Part shown: one piece after another, positions 1-7,940 of the stretch
How the letters are laid out: every line of letters starts with the position of its first letter
Numbering within the stretch: position 1 is the first letter of the stretch
Assembly (NCBI GenBank): GCA_029243485.1
Contig: JAQWRY010000062.1
Coordinates: 1-64,000, forward strand
Length of the DNA: 64,000 bases
Source of the DNA: Candidatus Binatia bacterium
GTDB taxonomy: Bacteria > Desulfobacterota > Binatia > UBA12015
Reading direction: 5' to 3'
Notes under the pieces: generated by a model
Told to the model about the DNA's origin: nothing
The model's database searches: none
The model's input: only the letters and a program-made list of their open reading frames with translations
Translations under genes and position numbers: made by a program

Positions 1-64
1 CAATTGCGCCCCAATCGAGTTCAAGCATCGATTGCGAAATCGCGGTTCGCCTTCCCCAGACGCA

Positions 65-90
65 GAAAAGCCCCGCCGAAGCAGGGCTCT
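65..90 (-). terminator. Intrinsic terminator of the tRNA-Arg transcript
   Basis: Read on the minus strand, an 8-bp stem (81-88 pairing with 69-76) encloses a TTCG tetraloop (77-80). It is followed by a run of four T (66-69 on this strand). It starts about 9 nt after the 3' end of the tRNA, which is where a factor-independent terminator for that gene belongs. Confidence 0.75.
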
Positions 91-96
91 TCAAAG

Positions 97-170
97 TGCG
101 CCCGGAGGGACTCGAACCCCCGGCCCTCTGGTCCGAAGCCAGATGCTCTATCCAACTGAGCTACGGACGC
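97..170 (-). tRNA. tRNA-Arg (anticodon TCG)
   Basis: On the minus strand the sequence folds as a complete cloverleaf. The 7-bp acceptor stem GCGTCCG pairs with CGGGCGC, with one G-T pair. The D-arm contains AGCTCAGTTGGATAGAGC. The anticodon arm is TCTGG-CTTCGGA-CCAGA, with anticodon TCG at loop positions 34-36, and the T-arm has GGTTCGAGTCC. The discriminator base is A and no CCA is encoded. Anticodon TCG reads the arginine codon CGA. A terminator follows directly, so this is probably a single-gene transcript. Confidence 0.95.
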
Positions 171-441
171 CTATGTCATCGCTCGGGCGCGGCTTGCCGG
201 ACCTACTGTCCGCCACTCTACCCCGAGACTGCGTGCAATGTGCGCTCTCTACGTAGACGACTCCGATCGATCGCGCCAGCACCTGACCGTGTAAACCACG
301 CACGCTTCGCGCAGGTCGTCCTCCGTATAGCCATCGCCGCGGTTCACAAGGGCAGGCCGCGCGACCGGCCGAAGGGCCCATCACTGCAATGCACAGTTGC
401 CCCTACTCGCCCGGAGCGCGCATCAGGTACCAGGGGAACCG

Positions 442-717
442 ATGCGCTCCCCCAACACTTCACGGCCCACCCCATCTTCCGCCCTGCGGTCGAGCCCACT
501 TCTCGTCGCGGCCGCGATCGTGGCCCTCGTCGCGACCAACGCCGCCGCAACCACCCTCTGCCTAAACCCTGCCGGCACCGGCGGCTGCTTCGCCGACGTC
601 CAGACCGCCGTCGACGCGGGCAGTCCCAAGCACCCCAAGACCAAGAGCTTCAACTGCCACCCCACGGACCAGCGCGGCGCGGCCCGCAACTGCGACATCG
701 GCGCCTACGAGTCCTGA
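442..717 (+). CDS. Choice-of-anchor-Q-type secreted protein, internally deleted remnant
   Basis: Ninety-one residues in one open frame, starting at ATG 442 behind an AGGGG motif at 431-435. Residues 1-34 look like a long signal peptide ending in a hydrophobic Leu/Val/Ala segment. The next part, CLNPAGTGGCFADVQTAV, resembles the first strand of the beta-helix in choice-of-anchor-Q proteins. The end, TDQRGAARNCDIGAYES, is the typical C-terminal motif of that family. The several hundred residues of repeats expected between them are absent; the join is at a DAGS motif. I infer an in-frame deletion between two similar DAG-containing segments. It may still be exported, but is probably not functional as the family protein. 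Confidence 0.5.
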   Translation: MRSPNTSRPTPSSALRSSPLLVAAAIVALVATNAAATTLCLNPAGTGGCFADVQTAVDAGSPKHPKTKSFNCHPTDQRGAARNCDIGAYES

Positions 718-855
718 TCGAGCGACCCGCGCCTCACCGCGGTGCTACGACATACAGATGTCGAGCTCCGGCAGACCCATCCGAGAGGGGTACGAACGAC
801 CGCCCCGGCCGCACGATCGAAACCCGCCCCAACCTGCGCTAGATCCTCCGGACCC

Positions 856-1773
856 ATGCATTTCGGTCGCGTCTCCTCCCCCGAGGGCATCCACTTCGAT
901 CCCGTGCCATCCGATCCCCGAACGATCGGCGTTCTCGGCGGCCGGCCCACAGCACACCCACAGCTCTTCATTGGGGCACCGATCTGGGGCGTCCCCGGGT
1001 GGGTCGGCGAGGTGTACCCGCCGCGCACGCCGGCGAAACAGTTCCTGCGCCACTACGCGCACCGATTCCCGACCGTCGAATTGAACCCGACGTTCTACAC
1101 GATCCCACCCGCCGCGCGCCTCGAAGCGTGGCGCGACACCGTCCCCGACGGTTTTCGCTTCTGCCCTAAGGTCCCTCGCGACGCCTCGCATGCTCGACCA
1201 GGAAAACAGCGCGACGACGCACTCACCGCATTCTCAGAAGCACTCGACATCCTCGGAACGAGCGCGCCCCTGCCCTTCCTCCAACTCCCTGCGGAGATCG
1301 CCCCGATGTCGCGCGCGCAGATCCGCAACATGATCGACCGGCTTCCCGAGCGACATCGCCCAGCAATCGAGTTCCGCCACCACGGCTGGTTCCACGACCA
1401 ACGACTCGACGACGAAACGTTCGCGTGGATGCAGGACACGAACCTCGCGGTCGTCGTGACCGACGTCGCCGGCCGTCGCGACGTCTTGCACGGGTCACTC
1501 CCCTCGCGCCGCGTCGTCGTTCGCTTCGGCGGCAACCGGCTACACGAGACCGACTACCAACGGATCCGAAGTTGGGCCGAAACCCTTACGAACTGGTTCG
1601 AACTCGGGCTCGAGGAAGCCTACTTTTTCGTCCACCAGCCCGAGGATGAGTTCACGCCCAGGCTCATCTCGGTCCTCGAAGAGGAAATTCGAGATCGAGC
1701 CCCGGAACTCCTCCCCCCGCTCCCACACCTCCTGCCGGAGCCGTCGGGAGACGGACAGCTCAGCCTTCTATAA
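856..1773 (+). CDS. DUF72 (YecE-like) family protein
   Basis: A protein of 305 residues with the DUF72 TIM-barrel pattern. It has the N-terminal strand with IGAPIWG...W, then the YPPRTPAKQFLRHYAHRF block, the invariant-looking VELNPTFY motif, the FRFCPKVPRD strand and AIEFRHHGWF further on. The biochemical role of DUF72 proteins is not established. An upstream ATG at 742 is in frame but would add 38 Arg/Pro-rich residues outside the domain, so ATG 856 is preferred. The stop is 37 bp before the next gene on the same strand, so co-transcription with the deoxyhypusine-synthase-like gene is possible. Confidence 0.85.
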   Translation: MHFGRVSSPEGIHFDPVPSDPRTIGVLGGRPTAHPQLFIGAPIWGVPGWVGEVYPPRTPAKQFLRHYAHRFPTVELNPTFYTIPPAARLEAWRDTVPDGFRFCPKVPRDASHARPGKQRDDALTAFSEALDILGTSAPLPFLQLPAEIAPMSRAQIRNMIDRLPERHRPAIEFRHHGWFHDQRLDDETFAWMQDTNLAVVVTDVAGRRDVLHGSLPSRRVVVRFGGNRLHETDYQRIRSWAETLTNWFELGLEEAYFFVHQPEDEFTPRLISVLEEEIRDRAPELLPPLPHLLPEPSGDGQLSLL

Positions 1774-1810
1774 AGGAAGGAGAACTCCGCAGACCGATGA
1801 TGGGAGCCCC

Positions 1811-2902
1811 ATGAGCCATTCCGACGATAAAACCTCGAACCCGGCGGACAAATCCGCCCCCCTGCGCAGCGAATTGGGCGACGGCCACGAGGATGGGCTG
1901 GAGCCCGTCCGCTCCCTCGACCTCGGCGCCGTCGGCTCGGTGGATGACCTCGTTCGAGGAATGGCGAAAACCTCGTTCGGCGGACGGAACCTGGGCGAAG
2001 CCGCCGACGTCTTGGAGACGATGGTCCGCGACCCCGACTGCTTCGTCGTCATGACGCTCGCCGGTGCGATGACCGTCGCGAAGCAGGGCCTCGTCATCGC
2101 CGAGATGATCGATCGCGGATGGATCCAGGCCGTCGTTTCGACCGGAGCCCTCATGACCCACGGTCTCGTCGAGAGCGCGGGCATGGTCCACTTCAAACAC
2201 GACCCGTCCATGCCCGACGAAGAGCTGCTGAAGAAGGGATACAACCGGGTTTACGACACCGTCGAGCTCGAGAAGAACCTCGACGACACCGAGCGGCTCT
2301 TGCACGGCATCCTCGATGCCGTCCCCGACGGCGAGACGCTCTGCAGCCACAAGCTCAACCGCATGATCGGCGAGCTTCTCAGCAAGCAAGACCAGGGGCG
2401 CGGCCCGCTCCGCTCCGCCTACGAGAAAAACGTTCCCGTCTACGTCCCGGCCTTCACCGACTCCGAACTCGGCCTGGACTACGCAACGCACAACCACCGC
2501 CGGCTGTCGCAGGGACGACCGCGCATCCCGTTCGATCCATTCTTCGACCTCGACCACTTCCACCAGCGATTCATCGCGGCCAAGCGACACGCGATCTTCA
2601 CCATCGGCGGCGGCGTTCCGCGCAACTGGGCGCAACAGGTCGCGCCCTACATCGACATCCTCGGCAAGCGCGTGCCTGAGCTCTTCCACAAGCCGTGTCG
2701 CTACCGGTACGCGGTCCGCATCTGTCCCGAGCCCGTCGAGTGGGGTGGACTGTCCGGCTGCAGCTACAGCGAATCCGTCAGCTGGGGGAAAATCATCCCG
2801 GCGAGCGAAGGGGGTCGCTGGGCCGAGGTAAAGGCGGATGCGACCATCGCGTGGCCTCTCATCGTCCGCGCGGTCATGGAGCGCCTCGACCGAGCCGCTT
2901 AA
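1811..2902 (+). CDS. Deoxyhypusine synthase-like protein (possible homospermidine synthase)
   Basis: A protein of 363 residues, almost the length of human deoxyhypusine synthase (369). Family hallmarks are visible: the N-terminal TSFGGRNLGEA block, TLAGAM, the Gly-rich IGGGVPRNW segment that contacts NAD in the family, and SVSWGKI near the C-terminus. The Lys of SVSWGKI (about residue 327) corresponds to the lysine that carries the aminobutyl group in the eukaryotic enzyme. Bacteria have no eIF5A, so protein hypusination is unlikely. Bacterial members are thought to transfer the aminobutyl group of spermidine to a free polyamine, giving homospermidine. The start at 1811 follows GGGAG and fits the conserved N-terminus. 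An arginine decarboxylase gene lies further along the window. Confidence 0.85.
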   Translation: MSHSDDKTSNPADKSAPLRSELGDGHEDGLEPVRSLDLGAVGSVDDLVRGMAKTSFGGRNLGEAADVLETMVRDPDCFVVMTLAGAMTVAKQGLVIAEMIDRGWIQAVVSTGALMTHGLVESAGMVHFKHDPSMPDEELLKKGYNRVYDTVELEKNLDDTERLLHGILDAVPDGETLCSHKLNRMIGELLSKQDQGRGPLRSAYEKNVPVYVPAFTDSELGLDYATHNHRRLSQGRPRIPFDPFFDLDHFHQRFIAAKRHAIFTIGGGVPRNWAQQVAPYIDILGKRVPELFHKPCRYRYAVRICPEPVEWGGLSGCSYSESVSWGKIIPASEGGRWAEVKADATIAWPLIVRAVMERLDRAA

Positions 2903-3222
2903 CTTGGGCTTCCCGCAGGCTCACATCTCGGCTCGCAGGGGGATCTGGGAATGGGACGAAGATCATCCGCCGGGACCCTGGCGCGGGGCCTGCTCGCCAG
3001 TGCCTGCGGCAATGTCGCGATCGAGTAATCGCCCAAAGGGACGGTGCTCGCGGCCTACGTGCTCCTCGGTCCGTCTACGAATGCCCAGCCACGCGCTAAC
3101 GCACGCGTGATCGTCCCGGGCGAAGAGCCCTTCTGCTCGGAATTGATCGCCACCGATGGCCGCGGCTACTCGATGCAGTTCCGCGACAATCTACACGGCT
3201 TCTCGGTTCGGGTCTGCGAGAC
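2903..3222. other. Decayed intergenic region with no convincing intact gene
   Basis: A stretch of 320 bases with only short plus-strand open frames. One at 2951-3028 encodes 25 residues ending LLASACGNVAIE, which resembles the start of a lipoprotein signal. Another begins near GTG 3041 with a hydrophobic VLAAYVLLG segment, continues with FCSELIATDGRGYSMQF, and then runs antisense through the neighbouring ABC ATPase fragment. Neither matches a family I recognise. Together with that fragment the region looks like remains of secreted and transport genes. Confidence 0.4.
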
Positions 3223-3426
3223 TCAGATCTCGTTCGAGACCGGGTCGTCGAGGCCGGCCATCAGATGGAGCAAGCCGGACTTGCCCGACCCACTCGCACC
3301 GACCAGGCTAACGCACTCTCCGCGCCCGATCTCGAGTGAAACGTCGTGGAGGGGGCGGACCGCTCCGCCCCCTTCTCGGTAGATCTTTGACGCCGCTTTG
3401 ACCTCGATAGCTCGAACGTCTGCCAC
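3223..3426 (-). pseudogene. ABC transporter ATP-binding protein, N-terminal fragment (LolD/MacB-like)
   Basis: About 67 residues from GTG 3426. They contain the first half of a LolD/MacB-type ATPase: IEVKAASKIYREGGG, a PLHDVSLEIGRGE strand, Walker A as GASGSGKSG, and LLHLMAGLDDPVSNEI. The frame then hits TGA where an intact member would continue for another 150-170 residues through the Q-loop, signature and Walker B. Walker A also has Gly where Ser/Thr follows GKS in most members. No continuation is visible in other frames downstream. The gene is truncated and cannot make a working ATPase. Confidence 0.65.
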
Positions 3427-3488
3427 GAGCGGGCGTTCGCAGCGCTCGCGAAACACGGTCAAGAATAAGCGGAATCTATCACCCGCAC

Positions 3489-4364
3489 TCATACGCGTCC
3501 GCCGCGCAGCAGAGCTCGCCCGAATCCCGCGAGTTCCGCCATGGAGTGCAGGTGCTCCACTCCATGGCCGCGCGGCAGATCCGCGGACGAAAAGCCCGCG
3601 CCGCCGACTATGAAGCCGGGGCGGCGGTCGGGGGCGAGCGAGCGGAAGTGCCGAACCTCGGGCCGCAGGGAGCGGCCCGCCCCCGGGATCGAGGCGCATC
3701 GCCACACGAGTAGTGGGCCATAGGTTTCCGCAGCCGACACGAGGGCCGCACTCGGGACGTGCGGCCCTAGGTTGAGCGAGCGGAATCCGACGTCCGCCAG
3801 AACTACGGAGGTCATGATGGACGGCAGGATGTACGGGTCGCCCTCCACCGCACCACCCAACGCGACGGGAGCCGCGAGCCGGTCCGGGATGGCGCTGCGA
3901 ATCTCCATCAGCGCGTGAAGGCAGGCATCGACGGCACGTTTCTCTTGCACGATCCCCGCGGGGCCCTCCCTCCACAGGAACCCGATCTCGCGCAGCGCTA
4001 GGCGAATCGGACCGTCGCACAGGGTCGATAGCGGGGTTCCGTCCAGGAATGCCGAGACCAACATCCGCCGGACCGCCGAAGTGTCGGACGCCCGAAGGGC
4101 GGCGAGTAGCGCCTCCGCCTCGGGAGCCGAAGCGAGCCCCCGGCTCGGCTCGCTCCGCGGAAAACCCAGCAGGTCCGGCCGCAAGAGCTCCAGCCCGGTC
4201 TCCCGGATGAACCGCACGGCCTCGGCCCGCGCGATCCGTCGGTGCCCCCCCGCAGTGCGCTCGGCGCGCAACCGACCGTCATCCGCCCAGCGACGGACGG
4301 AGGATTCGGACAGCCCCACCGCGCGGCCCAGATCGCGGGGAGAAAGGTATTCGGCGATATCCAC
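3489..4364 (-). CDS. MerR-type regulator with CarH/LitR-like cobalamin-binding fold, ligand residues lost
   Basis: A protein of 291 residues. Residues 6-60 form a MerR winged helix (LSPRDLGRAVGLSESSVRRW, then GGHRRI). Residues 80-160 are the four-helix cap and 165-290 the Rossmann-like B12 domain. CarH light sensors carry a W-x9-E-H signature in the cap. Here W131-x9-E141 is kept but the following residue is Lys142. The family DxHxxG motif, whose His is the lower cobalt ligand, is D176-P-Y178-I-L-P. Both histidines important for adenosylcobalamin are therefore absent, although the spacing matches CarH. It is divergent from the gene at 4481, with AGTTCTG-like repeats between them. I infer a repressor working without B12 or with another ligand. 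Confidence 0.8.
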   Translation of the reverse strand: MDIAEYLSPRDLGRAVGLSESSVRRWADDGRLRAERTAGGHRRIARAEAVRFIRETGLELLRPDLLGFPRSEPSRGLASAPEAEALLAALRASDTSAVRRMLVSAFLDGTPLSTLCDGPIRLALREIGFLWREGPAGIVQEKRAVDACLHALMEIRSAIPDRLAAPVALGGAVEGDPYILPSIMTSVVLADVGFRSLNLGPHVPSAALVSAAETYGPLLVWRCASIPGAGRSLRPEVRHFRSLAPDRRPGFIVGGAGFSSADLPRGHGVEHLHSMAELAGFGRALLRGGRV

Positions 4365-4372
4365 GATCTACC

Positions 4373-4463
4373 AGTTCTGAAGGATATGAAAGTTCTGTCA
4401 ATTTAGCCTTCAGGCTTGACTCGGCTTAAAAGCTCTCATAGTGACAGTTTTGAAAGTTTTAAA
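4373..4463. promoter_or_regulatory. Divergent promoter region with repeated AGTT(C/T)TGAA motifs
   Basis: The gap between the MerR-type regulator and the gene at 4481 holds four copies of a short motif: AGTTCTGAA at 4373, AGTTCTGTC at 4391, AGTTTTGAA at 4446 and AGTTTTAAA at 4455. The first two are spaced 18 bp apart and the last two 9 bp. It is AT-rich compared with its surroundings. A plausible promoter for the rightward gene is TTGACT (4416-4421) with CATAGT (4437-4442), although the spacer of 15 bp is short. The right-hand pair of motifs would overlap the start of transcription, as expected for an operator of the regulator. Confidence 0.5.
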
Positions 4464-4480
4464 TGAGTACGGGAGGAGCC

Positions 4481-4882
4481 ATGAGCAAAGAAATCACCAG
4501 GTTGATCCCCTCCGGCCGAGGCCGGGATCTCGCGAAGCTCGACGAGGTCATGGAACGAATTCGGCCCGAATTCGTGTTCGTGGATCCGCAGCAGGCGCCG
4601 TTCTACCACCGCGATAACCAGGAGACGGGCGAGAGCCGGCTGGCCCTCGCCATCCTGGAAGACGCGCTACGTTGCGCGGTCCGCCACGCCGACTCGTCGC
4701 TGGAGATTCAGCGTCTCGAGGCGGCGGAGGCGCTGGAATGGATCCAGTCCGACGACGACAACTATTGGCTCGCGTTCGAACCGATCTGTCAGCGGTTCGA
4801 GCTCGACCCGGGGTGGATCCGGCAGAAAATCGGGCGCCAGCTCGACACCGCCACCCGCGCCACGGACGCTCACGCCGCGTAG
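4481..4882 (+). CDS. Hypothetical protein controlled with the MerR-type regulator
   Basis: A protein of 133 residues that I do not recognise. ATG 4481 is chosen over an in-frame ATG at 4463 because GGGAGGA lies 4 bases before it. The sequence is soluble and acidic in its centre, with LALAILEDALRCAVRHA, then EALEWIQSDDDNYWLAFEPICQRFELDPGWIRQKI. This looks like a helical protein whose C-terminal half could be a small helix-turn-helix-like fold (FELDPGWIRQKIGRQL). No signal peptide or membrane segment. It lies alone between a divergent regulator and a hairpin terminator, so it is the obvious target of that regulator. Confidence 0.75.
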   Translation: MSKEITRLIPSGRGRDLAKLDEVMERIRPEFVFVDPQQAPFYHRDNQETGESRLALAILEDALRCAVRHADSSLEIQRLEAAEALEWIQSDDDNYWLAFEPICQRFELDPGWIRQKIGRQLDTATRATDAHAA

Positions 4883-4911
4883 CGCGTCACGGACCTGCAA
4901 GCAGGCAAGGC

Positions 4912-4933
4912 CCCGTTCGCAGTCGCGAACGGG
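4912..4933 (+). terminator. Hairpin terminator after the hypothetical gene
   Basis: A perfect 9-bp stem, CCCGTTCGC (4912-4920) with GCGAACGGG (4925-4933), closed by AGTC. It lies 30 bp after the stop of the rightward gene. There is no clear T run behind it, so termination may be weak or Rho-assisted. Confidence 0.5.
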
Positions 4934-5162
4934 CGCCTACGATCGTTCTAGGCGCAAACTCCTAAGGTCGCGACCGACTGCCCGGCGCACTGCGCCTCGC
5001 TTCACTGTCCCAGATCTGCCCGTCGCATCCACAGACGGGGTCGATGACCAGTGGTTCGTATCGAATCGGCTTCATCCCGTTCGTGGTGCGCGAGCGCACG
5101 TGGTCGATCGTGTCGGTCGTCGCGCTCCTCCGCGGGACCCGCGGTCACGCGGCCTGAGGCTC

Positions 5163-6341
5163 CTAAGCCAGCCGGCCAAGGGCACCCGCCCGACGTGCCC
5201 ATTCGAGCGCCAGACAACCAAAGGACACGAAGAAGACCCCGACGATCAGGAGGACGTCGTGCTGCCCGTACCGATCGACGGCCGCGCCGACGACCGGACC
5301 GACGACGAGGAAGCACATCCGGAAAAGTAGGCTCCGCAGCGAGAGGAAGCCGGCGCGGTCCGACGAGGGAATGAGCCGTTGCTCCTGATGGGCGAGCGCG
5401 GGTCCGATGAAGCCACGCATCGTGGTCAGACAGAAGTAGAACGCGAAGCCGAAGAGCGCGTGGGCGAGACCCAGCCCCGCGTACCCCACCCCGATCAACA
5501 CGACACCGACACCGAGGAGAGGACCGAGACCCAACCGGCGGCGACCGGGATCACTGGCAAGCGATCCCAGTGCGACCGTGTAGTTCGCGACGGCCCACAA
5601 CGGACCGAGCCAAATTACGGGAACGCCGGCACCCTCGGCGTAGAGCGGCACGAGCCACACGGGCAGGAACGAGGACATGCCCAAGACGATCGCAAGAACG
5701 ATGATTGCGGTGAGCTTTCGATTCGACACCAGAGCGGTCCGCACGATGCCACGCACGTTTTGCCAGTGCCCCCTCGTCTCCGGCGGATGACGCCGCGGCT
5801 CGAGAAGCGACCAAGCAACGAAGAAATTGGCGGACCACAGACCCACCTCCAGGAGAAACGGCAACCTTGGCGACCACGCGTACATGACTCCGGCGAGCAG
5901 AGCCGCCGTCCCTTCCGCGCTCTGACCGAAGAAGCGCACGCGCCCCGTCCACTTCGCAAACGACTCTTCGTCGTCGGTTTCTCGCAGCGACTCGTAGAGG
6001 AGCGCGCTATCGCATCCCGAGACCAGCGCCATCCCCAGACCGAGAAGGACCTCTCCGAGGAGGATCATCGCGAACGTGTCGGCGTACGAGTAGATCGCCC
6101 ACGCCACGGCGTTCACGGCCGAAGCGGCGATCAGCGTTCGGCGGTACCCGATCCGATCCGCGACGTACCCCGAAGGGAACTCGAAGACCGCCATCGAGAG
6201 ACCGAAGAAGCCCTGCAACAGCAGGATCTCGGCCATGTCGAGACCGATCGAGTGCTTCCAGAAGAGAGTGATGACGGCGACGGGAAACAACGCCATCTGC
6301 AGCGCGTGAAAGAGGCAGAGTCGCGACGGGTTCCGCGCCAG
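5163..6341 (-). CDS. MFS transporter
   Basis: About 390 residues with 11-12 predicted membrane segments. The region between helices 2 and 3 reads FEFPSGYVADRIGYRRTL, matching the MFS signature (D-R-x-G-R/Y-R-R). The substrate cannot be told. The start is uncertain: the frame runs upstream into the histidine phosphatase gene without a plausible ATG, and the first in-frame ATG (6296) lies inside the first membrane helix. CTG 6341 or ATT 6359, just after the upstream stop, would give a full helix 1. The gene follows the phosphatase directly, so translational coupling is likely. Confidence 0.8.
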   Translation of the reverse strand: MARNPSRLCLFHALQMALFPVAVITLFWKHSIGLDMAEILLLQGFFGLSMAVFEFPSGYVADRIGYRRTLIAASAVNAVAWAIYSYADTFAMILLGEVLLGLGMALVSGCDSALLYESLRETDDEESFAKWTGRVRFFGQSAEGTAALLAGVMYAWSPRLPFLLEVGLWSANFFVAWSLLEPRRHPPETRGHWQNVRGIVRTALVSNRKLTAIIVLAIVLGMSSFLPVWLVPLYAEGAGVPVIWLGPLWAVANYTVALGSLASDPGRRRLGLGPLLGVGVVLIGVGYAGLGLAHALFGFAFYFCLTTMRGFIGPALAHQEQRLIPSSDRAGFLSLRSLLFRMCFLVVGPVVGAAVDRYGQHDVLLIVGVFFVSFGCLALEWARRAGALGRLA

Positions 6342-6358
6342 GCTGGGGCCCGAAGGAA

Positions 6359-6991
6359 TTATCCGGTCCCCTCCCCGCTCCCGGCGGTCTCCTCGTCGTC
6401 GTGGTCCTCTGCAGAGAGCACCTGCACCCCGCCCGAGCCGTCGGTCGTGACCACGAGAATCTCGCAGTTGCCCGACACACTCGAGTGCTCCCACGTCCCG
6501 GTCAGATGGGAGCGCAGCGCCAGCATCACACCACCGTGACTCACGACGACGGTTTGGTGGTCCTCACGAAGAAGCGCATCGACGATCGGACCGGCGCGAT
6601 CGACCACGTCGAGCAGCGATTCTCCCTGGGGCGGACGCCACTCCCAAAACCGCGCGGGGTCATAGTCCGGATGCTCACGCATCGCATCGTACGGGGCGCC
6701 CGCGAGCGCCCCGATCTCACGCTCGCGGATCTCGGGAACGGTTTCGATCTCGCCAGCGTGCCCAATCGCGTCGGCAATGATCGCCGCGGTGCGCTGGGTC
6801 CGGTGGTACGGACTCGCCACCATACGGGTGGGCGCAAAGCGGGCTCCGATCGTGACGCCGGCCTCACGCGCCTGCTCGGTGCCCAGCCCAGTGAGGTCGA
6901 TCTGGTTATCGCGCGAAAACTGCCGGAGCCGATTCCCCTCGCTCTGCCCGTGCCTAACGAGAAGAAGACGTACGACCCTGAGCCCACTCAC
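6359..6991 (-). CDS. Histidine phosphatase family protein
   Basis: A protein of 210 residues of the phosphoglycerate-mutase-like superfamily. The catalytic RHG is at residues 13-15 (LLLVRHGQSEGN), followed by LTGLGTEQAREAG, SPYHRTQRTA with the second conserved arginine, the acid in VPEIREREIG, and the second catalytic His in VVVSHGGVM. The C-terminus is Glu/Asp/Gly-rich and probably disordered. These enzymes remove phosphate from small molecules or proteins; the substrate is not predictable. The stop is immediately upstream of the MFS transporter. Confidence 0.9.
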   Translation of the reverse strand: MSGLRVVRLLLVRHGQSEGNRLRQFSRDNQIDLTGLGTEQAREAGVTIGARFAPTRMVASPYHRTQRTAAIIADAIGHAGEIETVPEIREREIGALAGAPYDAMREHPDYDPARFWEWRPPQGESLLDVVDRAGPIVDALLREDHQTVVVSHGGVMLALRSHLTGTWEHSSVSGNCEILVVTTDGSGGVQVLSAEDHDDEETAGSGEGTG

Positions 6992-7139
6992 GGGCAGGTT
7001 CCGCTCGGGCCCTGGAGAGCGTCGAGCCCGATTGGGCCCGGCGTGTGCGTGAGCACCATTCCGGTCGTCTACACGTCGGGGCCTGCTCGGTCCACGAAGC
7101 CGATTCCCGCTGTCGCCCCGCCGCCACAGGCTCCAATAC

Positions 7140-7865
7140 GATTGCCTGGTCGGCGCACCCGTCGCGATGGAGAATCACGCGTGGCTCGGCTGTCAGGCAG
7201 CGCTCCATCTCGATCGATCGCTTCGGGAGCTGGCGCAAGAGCTGCGGCGGACCGTGGGTATCGGCCTCTCGACCCAGATGGGCCTGCACTCCGCCGAAAC
7301 CGTCCTCGGCGCGATCGGGCACTGCCCGGGCAAATCTGGATCAGCGACTCCACGGCGCGGCTCGTGTCGGACTACTACGAGCTGCGAGACCTCGGGCACT
7401 CACTCTGCGCGGTCCGGCACCCGCTGCTGCGAGCGGCGGCGTATCGATTTTCTTGGACGAGCCCCGAAGCGAGGCATCCTCTCCGCTCTGTCCCCAACAG
7501 TGAGGGCATGCAGGGATCCGATTCAAGCCGAACGACTCACTCGGGAAGCGCTCGAACTGTCGCGCGGTCACGCAGCGCGGGTGTACGAACTCGGCGCTCG
7601 GCTTTCTCGCGCGCACGCCGCACTCGCCGGTCGCCAGGCGTTCCGCGCCGATGAGATCGCCTGCGAACTCGCCCAGATCGAGCAGGCCATCGGCGTCGCA
7701 GGCGTGCGCAGGGCCGCGCCCGACCTGCACTGCTACCTGGCTCGCCTCGGGCGGCTCATTCGCGACGAAGACACCTACGAGCGGGGAATGGAGCGAACCC
7801 GCGCGCTGTACGTCGAACTCGGAGCCCCCGCGCGGGCCGACCGGCTTCTCGCGACCCCCGACTGA
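7140..7865 (+). pseudogene. Adenylate/guanylate cyclase with ATPase and TPR region, degraded remnant
   Basis: Pieces of a class III cyclase-AAA-TPR protein survive in two frames. One frame reads CLVGAPVAMENHAWLGC, then LRELAQELRRTVGIGLSTQMGLHSAETVLGAIG, the end of the cyclase core. From about 7325 the other frame continues the domain as PGQIWISDSTARLVSDYYELRDLG. The first frame resumes with RLTREALELSRGHAARVYELG and TPR-like helices to the stop at 7865. The metal-binding N-terminal part, part of the core and the whole ATPase are missing. With a frameshift plus deletions it is a clear pseudogene. The boundaries are where homology can be read. Confidence 0.6.
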
Positions 7866-7940
7866 TCGGTCGAGATTAGTGATCCCCGCATGGCAGCTGC
7901 CCTTTGACTGCCCACGCGGTCCTGCCGTAGCTTGACCGCC

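Noticed and set aside
742-855. Start at ATG 742 for the DUF72 protein
   Set aside because: The added 38 residues are Arg/Pro-rich and lie before the family N-terminus; ATG 856 is a better fit.
5044-5157. A 37-codon plus-strand frame between the unknown gene and the MFS transporter
   Set aside because: It has no ribosome-binding site, no family similarity, and lies in non-coding sequence after a terminator.
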